Positions 16,785 through 24,224 of a stretch of 56,290 bases of DNA are shown here, one piece after another. The first letter of the stretch is position 1. Each line of letters begins with the position of its first letter. This DNA is from Actinomycetota bacterium (GTDB taxonomy: Bacteria > Actinomycetota > Actinomycetes > S36-B12): positions 1-56,290 of the forward strand of contig JAUXRN010000191.1 of assembly GCA_030681835.1 (NCBI GenBank), read 5' to 3'. A program made the translations under genes and the position numbers. The notes below the pieces were generated by a model. It was not told where the DNA came from and did no database searches. It saw nothing but the letters and a program-made list of their open reading frames with translations.

Positions 16785-17285
16785 ATGTCCAATGAGAATT
16801 CCCTCTATGCCCTGTCCTTCACCGACAACCGGGGCCAGGAGGTGTCGCTGTCGCAGTTCGAGGGCCAGCCGATCCTCGTGGTCAACACCGCGAGCAAGTG
16901 CGGCTTCACCCCGCAGTACGACGGCCTGCAGAAGCTGCACGAGGAGTTCAAGGATCGCGGCCTTGTCGTGCTGGGCTTCCCGTGCGACCAGTTCGGGCAC
17001 CAGGAGCCGGGTGACGACGAGCAGATCGACGAGTTCTGCCGGATCAACTTCGGCGTCGACTTCCCGCTGTCCACCAAGATCGACGTCAACGGGTCCGACA
17101 CGCACCCCGTCTTCGCCTTCCTCAAGGATCACACCAGCGGCCTGCTCGGCTCGTCCATCAAGTGGAACTTCACCAAGTTCCTCGTCGCCCCGGACGGCAC
17201 GACGGTGACCCGCTTCAACCCCCAGACCTCGCCCGAGGCACTCGAGCCCGACATCGAGGCCCTGCTCGCGCAGCCTGTGCAATGA
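16785..17285 (+). CDS. Glutathione peroxidase family (thioredoxin-type) peroxidase
   Basis: 166 aa. Reduces hydroperoxides. The peroxidatic Cys39 lies in NTASKCGFTPQY; Gln73 (GFPCDQFGHQEPG) and the Trp of KWNFTKFLV complete the catalytic triad. Cys85 in DEFCRINFGVDFP corresponds to the resolving Cys of atypical two-Cys, thioredoxin-dependent members, so the reductant is probably thioredoxin, since actinobacteria usually lack glutathione. The stop overlaps the ohrR-like start (ATGA). Confidence 0.93.
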   Translation: MSNENSLYALSFTDNRGQEVSLSQFEGQPILVVNTASKCGFTPQYDGLQKLHEEFKDRGLVVLGFPCDQFGHQEPGDDEQIDEFCRINFGVDFPLSTKIDVNGSDTHPVFAFLKDHTSGLLGSSIKWNFTKFLVAPDGTTVTRFNPQTSPEALEPDIEALLAQPVQ

Positions 17286-17737
17286 CCGGGCGAGGCAGGG
17301 TCGACGAGTCCTTGCTGCTCGACAACCAACTGTGCTTCCTGGTGTACCGGCTGCATCGGGGCATCACGGACCTGTACCGGCCGGTCCTTGCCGAGCTCGG
17401 TCTCACCTACCCGCAGTACCTCGTCATGCTCGTTCTGTGGGAGTCCGATCCGCTCACGGTGGGCCAGATAGGGGGCCGGCTGCACCTGGACAGCGGCACG
17501 TTATCCCCACTCCTCAAGCGGCTGGAGACGGCCGGACTGATCGCGCGCACCCGAGCCGCGTCAGATGAGCGCTCGGTCGAGGTCTCCCTCACGGTCCACG
17601 GGCGCGCCCTGCGCGAGCAGGCGGCCACCGTTCCAGCAGCGGTCGGCGGGTGCCTATCGGCCTCGGTTGACGAGTATCGCCAGACGCGGGAGCTCGTCAG
17701 TGACCTGCTTGCCCGCGTGGACGCTGCGAGCCGCTGA
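17282..17737 (+). CDS. ohrR: OhrR-type MarR-family peroxide-sensing repressor
   Basis: 151 aa. The sequence SLLLDNQLCFLVYRLHRGI contains Cys18, in the position of the OhrR reactive cysteine that is oxidised by organic peroxides, and LAELGLTYPQYLVMLVLWE and LDSGTLSPLLKRLETAGL are near-canonical OhrR/MarR DNA-binding sequence. Usually OhrR sits beside ohr; here the partner is a glutathione peroxidase gene that it overlaps by 4 bp. It probably represses the operon through the ATTGGGCACAAT dyad. Its 3' end overlaps the convergent YrdB-like gene by 41 bp. Confidence 0.88.
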   Translation: MTGRGRVDESLLLDNQLCFLVYRLHRGITDLYRPVLAELGLTYPQYLVMLVLWESDPLTVGQIGGRLHLDSGTLSPLLKRLETAGLIARTRAASDERSVEVSLTVHGRALREQAATVPAAVGGCLSASVDEYRQTRELVSDLLARVDAASR

Positions 17738-18086
17738 CCCCCACGTCGCTGCCCGGCGGATGGCCCACCGCGAACAGGGCGAGCACCACCACCGCCTCGG
17801 CCACCAGTAGCGCGAGACCCCACACTGCGCGCCCCTGAGCGGCGAGCCCGGCGGCCGCTGCCGCGAAGAGAAGCAACTCGACACCTACTCGGGCGGCGAG
17901 CGGCAGGTCGACGGGACGGCGCGGGGACAGCAGGACGCCCCACAGTGCCGCGGTGATCAGGGAAAGCGAGAGGGCGCTCAGGAACCGCACGAGCGGCTGG
18001 TCGAACGCCGCCCAGCCCACGAGAGCCATGGCGGCGACCAAGCACAGCTCGAGCAGGAAGCGCAGGCCGAACAGAAGCGCGATCAC
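17697..18086 (-). CDS. YrdB/DUF2568-like membrane protein
   Basis: 129 aa from the GTG at 18086 with GGAGGT six bases upstream. Four hydrophobic helices; the loop WGVLLSPRRPVDLPLAARVG matches the WG-x-F/L-x-SP-K/R-x-P pattern of the small YrdB family, of unknown function. The C-terminal 25 residues are hydrophilic and extend antisense into the end of the ohrR-like gene. Confidence 0.75.
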   Translation of the reverse strand: MIALLFGLRFLLELCLVAAMALVGWAAFDQPLVRFLSALSLSLITAALWGVLLSPRRPVDLPLAARVGVELLLFAAAAAGLAAQGRAVWGLALLVAEAVVVLALFAVGHPPGSDVGVSGSQRPRGQAGH

Positions 18087-18139
18087 CTGGGCACCTCCAT
18101 CCGGGACATGGAACGATCGCCCCGAGCATAGGAGTGCCC

Positions 18140-19111
18140 ATGAGAGCAGGACTCGTCATCGGGGCCGGGGTCGCTGCTGCGGTCGCGGGCGCGGCCGTCG
18201 CGACGAAGTCGGCGCAGGGCCGCGCCCATCGAATCCAGACTGCCGCCGACCCTTACCCGTACGACGTGCTGCGGCGGGACCCTGTGGGGGAGGAGCGCGT
18301 CGTTGAGCGCCCCGACGGCACCCGGATCCGTGTCGTGGTGGCTGGCGATGGGCCGACGGTCGTCCTTGCCCATGGCTTCGCCGTCGCCATGGTCGAGTGG
18401 AACCTCGTCTGGGACGACCTGCTGGCTCGGGGCTACCGGGTAGTCGCGTTCGACCAGCGCGGCCACGGCCAGTCGACCATCGGCGAGGACGGCATCGGGT
18501 CGCTGCCGATGGCGGGCGATTACCTGGCGGTCTTCGAGCAGTTGGGCATTGACACCGCGGTGCTGGTGGGGCATTCGATGGGCGGCTTCCTCGCCATCAC
18601 CGCCATGCTCGACGTCCCCGGCTTCGCGCAGCGGGTGAGCGGGCTCGTGCTGTTCGCCACGTTCTCCGGCGACATCACGCGGGACGCCCCGCAGAACAAG
18701 GTGCAAATCCCGTTGTTGCGCTCGGGGCTCCTGCAGAAGGCGGTCACGAACGACACCGTCGGAACGTTGTTCGGGGCATCGTTGATGGGCGAGACTCCCT
18801 CACCCGCAATGGTGCGGGTCTTCCTGGAGACCTTCCGGGCCCAGGACCACGTGGCCCTGCTTCCCATCCTGGTCGCGTTCGCCGAGGAGGACCGCGCGGA
18901 TCGCCTCGGCGAGATCGCCGTGCCGACCATCGTCATCTGCGGGCGCATGGACAAGACCACGCCGCCTTGGCAGTCGGAGCGGCTCGCCGCTGCGATCCCC
19001 GGTGCCCGGATGTCGTGGGTCGAGGGTGCGGGGCACATGGTCAACTGGGAGGCGCCGGAATCCTTGGTGGCCGCGGTCGAGGAACTCAGCCCCGTCGCTC
19101 GTCCTGGCTAG
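18140..19111 (+). CDS. Alpha/beta hydrolase with N-terminal membrane helix
   Basis: 323 aa from the ATG at 18140 (AGGAG five bases upstream). The N-terminal LVIGAGVAAAVAGAAVA is an uncleaved anchor or signal. The catalytic core has VVLAHGFAV (oxyanion hole), FDQRGHGQST, nucleophile elbow VGHSMGGFLA, an acid in ICGRMDKTTPP and His in EGAGHMVNWEAPE. Typical of hydrolases near haloperoxidases and esterases; substrate unknown. Shares its CTAG stop with the convergent vsr gene. Confidence 0.87.
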   Translation: MRAGLVIGAGVAAAVAGAAVATKSAQGRAHRIQTAADPYPYDVLRRDPVGEERVVERPDGTRIRVVVAGDGPTVVLAHGFAVAMVEWNLVWDDLLARGYRVVAFDQRGHGQSTIGEDGIGSLPMAGDYLAVFEQLGIDTAVLVGHSMGGFLAITAMLDVPGFAQRVSGLVLFATFSGDITRDAPQNKVQIPLLRSGLLQKAVTNDTVGTLFGASLMGETPSPAMVRVFLETFRAQDHVALLPILVAFAEEDRADRLGEIAVPTIVICGRMDKTTPPWQSERLAAAIPGARMSWVEGAGHMVNWEAPESLVAAVEELSPVARPG

Positions 19112-19587
19112 GGCCGCCCGATTCGCCGGTCTCGTGCCGCGCTCGATCGGGCGGCCAGCAACCGTGCCCTGCGCCGGCGGACGATGCGAGCCACGCGTCG
19201 CGCGGCCACGACGGCATCCTCGTGCTCCCATACCCGCACACTGACCCAGCCGGCCTGCGCGAGCAGTGCATCGGTCTCGCGGTCGCGTTCGACGTTCCGG
19301 TCGAGCTTCGGCGTCCAGTAGTCGACGTTCGTGCGGGGCTCGGTGGCGTGCTCAGGGCAGCGGTGCCAGAAGCATCCGTCGACGAAGATGGCGACGCGGG
19401 CCGGACCGAACACGAGGTCGGCTCGGCGGCGGATGCCCGGCAGCGGCGGGCTGTCGACGCGGTACCGCAAGCCCCGGGCGTGCAAGAGTCGCCGGAGGGC
19501 GAGTTCCGGTGCTGTGTCGCGACCTCGAATCGCCTGCATGATCCGGCGCCGCTCCGGGGACGACGCCCAACTGTGCTGTGCGACCAC
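19108..19587 (-). CDS. vsr: Very short patch repair (Vsr) mismatch endonuclease
   Basis: 159 aa from the GTG at 19587; the start is uncertain because an ATG (MQAIRGRDT) lies 16 codons further in. The motif WASSPERRRIMQAIRGRDT opens the family, and the catalytic core is VAIFVDGCFWHRCPEH with NVERDRETDALLAQAGW after it, holding the zinc- and magnesium-binding residues. Vsr nicks 5' of T:G mismatches produced by 5-methylcytosine deamination. No cytosine methyltransferase is present in the window, so its partner must be elsewhere or lost. Confidence 0.9.
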   Translation of the reverse strand: MVAQHSWASSPERRRIMQAIRGRDTAPELALRRLLHARGLRYRVDSPPLPGIRRRADLVFGPARVAIFVDGCFWHRCPEHATEPRTNVDYWTPKLDRNVERDRETDALLAQAGWVSVRVWEHEDAVVAARRVARIVRRRRARLLAARSSAARDRRIGRP

Positions 19588-19658
19588 CCGACAAGGCTGC
19601 CCTACCGGGCCGCGACGTGGCACGCTGCCGTCATAGAAGGCCGAGGTGACGAGGGCGG

Positions 19659-20423
19659 ATGCGGATCGCGGTAGCCGGCGGCACCGGGACGGCCGGGCGC
19701 TACGTCGTGGGTGCGACCAAGGCCGCGGGGCACGAGGTCGTGGTCTTGAGCCGCGCCGCAGGTGTTGACCTGACGGGGGACGACGGCCTCGAGGAGGCCC
19801 TGGCCGGTGTGGAGGCGATCGTCGATGCGACGAGCCCGCCGTCGACGCGAGCCTCGACCGCTCAGTCCTTCTTCGAGGACGTCGCGGCAAGGCTGCAGCG
19901 CGTCGGCCACCGCAGCGGTGTCCAGCGCCTCGTCGTGCTGTCCATCGTGGGGATTGACCGCGTGCCGGGCTTCGGGTACTACGCGGCGAAAGTGCGCCAA
20001 GAGGCCGTGGCAAGAGATGGACCGCTGTCGGTGACGACCGTCCGGGCAACGCAGTTCCACGAGTTCGCCGCGCAAGTGGTCGCCCAGACCCGCAAGGGCT
20101 CCTTCGCGGTCGTCCCCGTCATGCGCTCTCAGCCCGTCGCAGCCCGGGCGCTCGGCGAGGTACTGGCGGACGTCGCTACGCGTCCACCGCAGGACGCGAT
20201 GTTCGAGGTGGCCGGACCGCGTGAGGAGGACATCGTGGCCCTGGCGCGAACGGTCATCCGGTCCCGCGGCAGGCGCATCATGGTGTCCCCCCTGCATCTC
20301 CCGGGGGCGACGGGCCGCGCCTTTCGCGACGGAGCACTCCTGCCCGATGCCGGTGCGCGAATCGTCGGCCCCGCGTACTCGGACTGGCTCGCCACGGCGG
20401 ATTCGGCGTGGCCGCCTCTGTGA
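19659..20423 (+). CDS. NmrA/NAD(P)-binding atypical SDR protein
   Basis: 254 aa. The Rossmann motif VAGGTGTAGRYVV is at the N-terminus, and IVDATSPPST and LVVLSIVGIDRVPGFGYYAA hold the position of the SDR Ser/Tyr region (Y-Y-x-x-K: YYAAK). Such proteins act as NAD(P)H-dependent reductases or redox sensors. The ATG at 19659 follows GAGGGCGG. Stand-alone gene, divergent from vsr, convergent with the glycine-rich protein gene 16 bp away. Confidence 0.83.
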   Translation: MRIAVAGGTGTAGRYVVGATKAAGHEVVVLSRAAGVDLTGDDGLEEALAGVEAIVDATSPPSTRASTAQSFFEDVAARLQRVGHRSGVQRLVVLSIVGIDRVPGFGYYAAKVRQEAVARDGPLSVTTVRATQFHEFAAQVVAQTRKGSFAVVPVMRSQPVAARALGEVLADVATRPPQDAMFEVAGPREEDIVALARTVIRSRGRRIMVSPLHLPGATGRAFRDGALLPDAGARIVGPAYSDWLATADSAWPPL

Positions 20424-20439
20424 GGTGCGGGTCAGAGTG

Positions 20440-21711
20440 CTACGGAACCGTGTACGGGATCTCGGCTGTCATCTGGCCCAGGCTCGTCGCCGTACGCGCG
20501 AACACGCGGATGTTGTAGGTCGTGCCGCTCACGAGGTCACCCCTGCCGAGGACGCACGTCCAACCCGGGTTGGCGGTGCCGCACGACGCCAGGGTTAGCG
20601 CGCTGAGGTCGATGCTGGTGCTGGTGGAACCGCGCGCGTAGATGCCGCCGTCGGACGATGACCCTTGGGCCGCGTAGGTCACGGTGTACGACGTGATGGG
20701 GTCACCCGCCGGCACGTAGACCGGCGCCCCCCACGACAACGTGGCACTGCCGAGGGCCGCGGAGGTCGGAGGAGAGGGGGTGAGGCAGTAGCGGGGGTAC
20801 CGGATGATGACCACACCGCTACCTCCGGCGCCGCCATCCTTGTTCCCTGACGTGGTGTTGGAGGCGCCACCGCCGCCACCGCCGCGGTTGGGTGTCGCGG
20901 CGAGGCCGTTCCCCGTCGTCGTGCCGGCGCCGCCGTTGCCCGAGCCACCGGTCCCGCCCGTCGTCCGCGCGCCACCGCCACCTCCGCCTCCATAGGTGAC
21001 CGATGTGCCCGTGATCGTGCTAGCGGATCCCGTTCCCCCGGCGCCGCCCGTGCCGCTGGAGCCGGGACTTCCGCTCCCGCCGGGTCCTCCGCCGCCGCCG
21101 CCGGCCCGGTTCGCGGCCGTCGCGTCGAAGTGGGCGTCGCCGCCAGCGTTGCCCGCGGTCGCGCTTCCGCCGGTTCCCGCGACGCCGCTCGTCGCTGCTC
21201 CGCCGCCACCGGACGCGCCCGGGTCGCCAGTGCGGTTGCTGGGGTTGCCCGCGCCAGCGCCGCCGCCGCCGCCGCCAGCCGCGCTCACGAGGCTCGCGAT
21301 GCTGCTAGCCGCCCCCAGGCCTCCGATGGTGTTGCGGTTGCCCGCGCTTCCGCCAGCCCCCACCGTGATTGATTGGCCGGTTGCGCCGATGACGAGGCCC
21401 GTGCCCGTGGCAAGTTCACCCGATCCGCCACCGCCCCCGGCGTTGTCTCCGTTGGCCCCGCCGCCGCCGCCTCCGCCCCCGAGGACCAAGTAGTCCGCGT
21501 TGACCGACTGCGCCGGGGTGAACGTCCCGTTGCCGGTGAAGGTGACCACGTTGTAGCGGATGCCGCCGATCACCGTCGTGACGGTGGTGCCTCCGGTGGA
21601 TGTGCAAACGATCGGCCCTGCAGCCGACGCGGGCGGGGCCGGTGCAAGCACTAAGGCGGATGCAGCGACCGCGGATGCAGCGATCGCAGCGGCGATGGGA
21701 GCGGATCGCAC
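20440..21711 (-). CDS. Secreted glycine-rich protein with C-terminal fibronectin type III-like domain
   Basis: 423 aa from the GTG at 21711 (AGAGGAGCC upstream). A signal peptide ends APPASAA. After VVTFTGNGTFTPAQSV comes a 220-residue region with many poly-Gly runs and GGAGG turns, the 'glycine-rich domain' layout found in cell-surface and phage-like fibres, ending GGSGVVIIRYP. The last 110 residues form an Fn3-like fold (ITSYTVTYAAQ, TTYNIRVFARTATSLGQ) with a possible disulfide between SCGTA and WTCVL. No cell-wall anchor. It lies next to the two-component system and has the same direct repeat upstream as the Vgb-like gene. Confidence 0.82.
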   Translation of the reverse strand: MRSAPIAAAIAASAVAASALVLAPAPPASAAGPIVCTSTGGTTVTTVIGGIRYNVVTFTGNGTFTPAQSVNADYLVLGGGGGGGGANGDNAGGGGGSGELATGTGLVIGATGQSITVGAGGSAGNRNTIGGLGAASSIASLVSAAGGGGGGAGAGNPSNRTGDPGASGGGGAATSGVAGTGGSATAGNAGGDAHFDATAANRAGGGGGGPGGSGSPGSSGTGGAGGTGSASTITGTSVTYGGGGGGGARTTGGTGGSGNGGAGTTTGNGLAATPNRGGGGGGASNTTSGNKDGGAGGSGVVIIRYPRYCLTPSPPTSAALGSATLSWGAPVYVPAGDPITSYTVTYAAQGSSSDGGIYARGSTSTSIDLSALTLASCGTANPGWTCVLGRGDLVSGTTYNIRVFARTATSLGQMTAEIPYTVP

Positions 21712-21806
21712 GCGGAGGCTCCTCTCATCTGCATTGAGGGACGGTCCATACGAGTGTCAGGCGGCTTCGCGCTGCGGCCAACCGGATACGACAGTCGCGG
21801 CCGACG

Positions 21807-21825
21807 TGCGACACGATTGCGACAC
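21807..21825. promoter_or_regulatory. Direct repeat, candidate response-regulator box upstream of the glycine-rich gene
   Basis: TGCGACAC at 21807-21814 and again at 21818-21825, an 11-bp period as expected for a tandem OmpR-type dimer. It lies about 95 bp upstream of the GTG at 21711, and the rest of the 21712-21854 gap shows no gene. The same element recurs at 24137-24155. Confidence 0.6.
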
Positions 21826-21854
21826 AGGTGATGGTCCGGCGACGTACCGACGCC

Positions 21855-22004
21855 TTACGGGGCGGGCGTGCTGGCAGATGGCGCGAAGGCCGTCCCCACG
21901 ACATCGTTCGGAAGCGGTTCGGGGTCGTTCTGCACTGGTACTCCGCATCCGCTGATGCATGTGACGACGAACAGGCCCGCAACCAGCAGTCGTGCCCCGT
22001 TCAT
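21855..22004 (-). CDS. 49-residue lipoprotein, possibly a truncated GerMN-type lipoprotein
   Basis: Start ATG at 22004 (GGAGGA upstream; a GTG at 22013 overlaps the kinase stop). The signal sequence LLVAGLFVVTCISGC has a good lipobox Cys, followed by GVPVQNDPEPLPNDVV and a short Ser/Pro tail before TAA. In other actinobacteria the gene after an MtrB-like kinase encodes a long lipoprotein (LpqB/GerMN type) whose mature part begins in the same way (GCGVP...). Here nothing resembling the GerMN domain follows the stop. It is either a relic or a minimal accessory lipoprotein of the kinase. Confidence 0.6.
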   Translation of the reverse strand: MNGARLLVAGLFVVTCISGCGVPVQNDPEPLPNDVVGTAFAPSASTPAP

Positions 22005-22009
22005 CGCGG

Positions 22010-23344
22010 TCACGTGGATTCCTCCGTGACCGGAAGGCGTGCGGTGAACCGGGCACCGCCTTGAGGCGACGCCTCGACGATGACCGTGCCGCCGAGCGCA
22101 CCTGCCTGCTCGCGGACGATGGCCAGTCCCAGGCCGGCCCCCGCCGTGGGCTCCGCGGACGAGCCGCGGGCGAACGGCTCGAACAACCGCTCGCGCACGT
22201 CGTCCTCGATACCGGGACCGGCGTCGTCAACGTAGATGGCGGCGTCCCGGCTCGTCGCGACGATGCCGACCTGCACCACCCCGTGACCGTGGCGTTCCGC
22301 GTTGTCGACCAGATTCCCGACGATCCGCTCCAGCCTTCGGGCGTCCGTCCGCAGCAGCGGCTGCGCCCCAACGACGAGGGACTCGGCCAGGCCCCGGTGG
22401 GCCAGGACCTCGCGGCACAAGGACGCCACGTCGACCATCTCCCATTCGGCGGGATCGTCCCCCTGAATCCGGCTGATCTCGAGCAGGTCCAGCAGCATCT
22501 GGGACAGCCGGCGGACCTGGTCGCCCAGGACAACCACGAGGCTTCGCTCGCGATCCGGGAGCCGGTCACCGCGTGACTCGAGCAATTCGGCGGTCCCCTG
22601 GATCGCTGTCAGCGGAGACCGCAGTTCGTGGCTGACATTTCCGCTGAACCGCTGCTCGCGCTCGATCCGCTCCTCCACCGCGTGCGCCATCTCATTGAAT
22701 GATGAGGCGATCGGGTCAAGGTCGGGGTCGCCAGTGAGGGGGATCCGGGTGTCGAGCTGGCCGTCGGCGATGAGGCGTGCGCCGCCACCCAGCCGGCGCA
22801 CTGGACCCAGGATGCGGCCGAAGGCAACGCGTCCGATCACCCATCCGACGCCAGCGGCGAACAGGCTCATGGCGACCAGCACCCAGGCGACCCCGCGCAA
22901 GATGGCGTCGAGGTCCCGCAACGGGAAGACCTCGACGTACATGCCCGGTCCCGCCGGGATTGCGACCGCGAACCACGGAGTCCCGGCGACGGCGATTCTT
23001 TGCGATGCGCCAGCGGGTCGTGCTTGCGTGAGCAGGGCCTCGGGGAGGAGGTCGGGGACCATCTCGTTGGTTGGCCCGAACCACTCCCCGTCGACAGTCA
23101 GCAGTTGCACCGAGGTACCGACGGAGGGGACAAGTGCCAGTGCGGCCTCCGGGGAGGCACCGCTCGCGAGGCCGTTGGCTGCGGCTCGCGCATCGAGAAC
23201 GGCACGCGTCAGGGCGGCATTCTGCCGCTGGCCGATGAGGTAGTCGCTGGCGTAGAGGTAGAGGATCGCGGAGATGACGCTGGCGATGAGGAACGAGAGC
23301 AAGGCGAATGACAGCGCAATACGCGTGCGCAGCCGCAGCCTCAT
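22010..23344 (-). CDS. Two-component sensor histidine kinase (system 1)
   Basis: 444 aa. TM1 at about residues 8-32, an extracellular sensor of about 115 residues, TM2 at 150-172, a HAMP region to about 225, then the phospho-accepting His239 in SGNVSHELRSPLTAIQG. The ATPase domain has the N-box VGNLVDNAERHG, the G1 box VDDAGPGI and the G2 region AGAGLGLAIVREQ. It phosphorylates the response regulator encoded 31 bp upstream. The layout regulator-kinase-lipoprotein resembles MtrA-MtrB-LpqB, but the sensor domain here is short. Confidence 0.93.
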   Translation of the reverse strand: MRLRLRTRIALSFALLSFLIASVISAILYLYASDYLIGQRQNAALTRAVLDARAAANGLASGASPEAALALVPSVGTSVQLLTVDGEWFGPTNEMVPDLLPEALLTQARPAGASQRIAVAGTPWFAVAIPAGPGMYVEVFPLRDLDAILRGVAWVLVAMSLFAAGVGWVIGRVAFGRILGPVRRLGGGARLIADGQLDTRIPLTGDPDLDPIASSFNEMAHAVEERIEREQRFSGNVSHELRSPLTAIQGTAELLESRGDRLPDRERSLVVVLGDQVRRLSQMLLDLLEISRIQGDDPAEWEMVDVASLCREVLAHRGLAESLVVGAQPLLRTDARRLERIVGNLVDNAERHGHGVVQVGIVATSRDAAIYVDDAGPGIEDDVRERLFEPFARGSSAEPTAGAGLGLAIVREQAGALGGTVIVEASPQGGARFTARLPVTEEST

Positions 23345-23375
23345 CGGGGAGCAAGCCCCGGGCCGCGCCGCATGA

Positions 23376-24056
23376 CTAGTCCGTCATCCGGTAGCCGAAG
23401 CCGCGCACGGTCCGCAGCAGGGTCGGGTGGCCCGGGTCGGCCTCGATCTTGCTGCGCAAGCGGTAGATGAGGTTGTCGACGACTCGTCCGTCGCCGGCGC
23501 TGCTGTAACCCCAGACCTTGCGCAGGAGGTAGTCGCGGCTGAGCACCGTGCCCCGCGCTCCGATCAACTCTTCGAGGACGTGGAACTCGATGCGAGAGAC
23601 CGTGATCGGTGTGCCATCGCGGAACACCTCCGCGGTGCTCGGCCGCAGCTCGATGGGTCCGCAGGTCAGAGTCGACGGGTCCTCGGGGCCTTGGGTGGAT
23701 CGACGAAGCACCGTGCGGATCCTGGCGGTGAGCTCCTTCGCGACGAACGGCTTGGTGACGTAGTCATCAGCACCCGCCTCGAGCCCGGCGACGACGTCGT
23801 GGCTGTCGGTCTGCGCGGTGACGATGAGGATGGGCACCTGGCTGCTTGCCCGCAGGTTGCGGATCAGGTCGAGGCCGTGGATCCCGGGGAGCCTGAGGTC
23901 GACCAGCACGATGTCCATGGCCGAGTCCGAGGCGACGAGCAGCGCCTGCTCGCCCGTCTCGGCCTCGAGGACCAGGTACCCCTCGTCCTCGAGGGTGGTC
24001 CGCAGGACCAGCCGGATTGCGGGGTCGTCCTCGACGACGAGCGCTGAACGTGCCAT
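23376..24056 (-). CDS. OmpR-family response regulator (system 1)
   Basis: 226 aa from the ATG at 24056; a TTG at 24068 would add four residues and sits too close to GAGG. The receiver domain has the acidic pocket VVEDD, Asp53 (VLVDLRLPG), Thr (LIVTAQT) and Lys (YVTKPF). The C-terminal winged helix has RDYLLRKVWGYSSAGDGRVV and RTVRGFGYRM. It probably binds the TGCGACA direct repeats at 21807-21825 and 24137-24155, thereby controlling both flanking secreted-protein genes and itself. Confidence 0.93.
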   Translation of the reverse strand: MARSALVVEDDPAIRLVLRTTLEDEGYLVLEAETGEQALLVASDSAMDIVLVDLRLPGIHGLDLIRNLRASSQVPILIVTAQTDSHDVVAGLEAGADDYVTKPFVAKELTARIRTVLRRSTQGPEDPSTLTCGPIELRPSTAEVFRDGTPITVSRIEFHVLEELIGARGTVLSRDYLLRKVWGYSSAGDGRVVDNLIYRLRSKIEADPGHPTLLRTVRGFGYRMTD

Positions 24057-24136
24057 GAGGCCATTCAATCCTCGTCACGGGGGCTTCGTCCAAACCCGTG
24101 AGGCAAACCATGCGGCAATCCGGTCACAGACGGGCC

Positions 24137-24161
24137 TGCGACATTCCTGCGACATGTCGCA
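24137..24161. promoter_or_regulatory. Direct repeat, candidate response-regulator box between regulator and Vgb-like gene
   Basis: TGCGACAT at 24137-24144 and 24148-24155, 11-bp period, plus an overlapping inverted copy ATGTCGCA at 24154-24161. It sits about 65 bp before the Vgb-like start and in the same gap as the regulator's own promoter, so it could serve both directions. Confidence 0.6.
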
Positions 24162-24224
24162 TCGGGGACCGCAATGCCGGGGGGACGAGAGTGGTGGTGT
24201 TCCCCGATTTGTAGGAGGCCCGCT

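Noticed and set aside
20804-21493. Proline-rich open frames on the plus strand
   Set aside because: Mirror image of the poly-glycine codons in the secreted protein on the opposite strand; not an independent collagen- or PPE-like gene.
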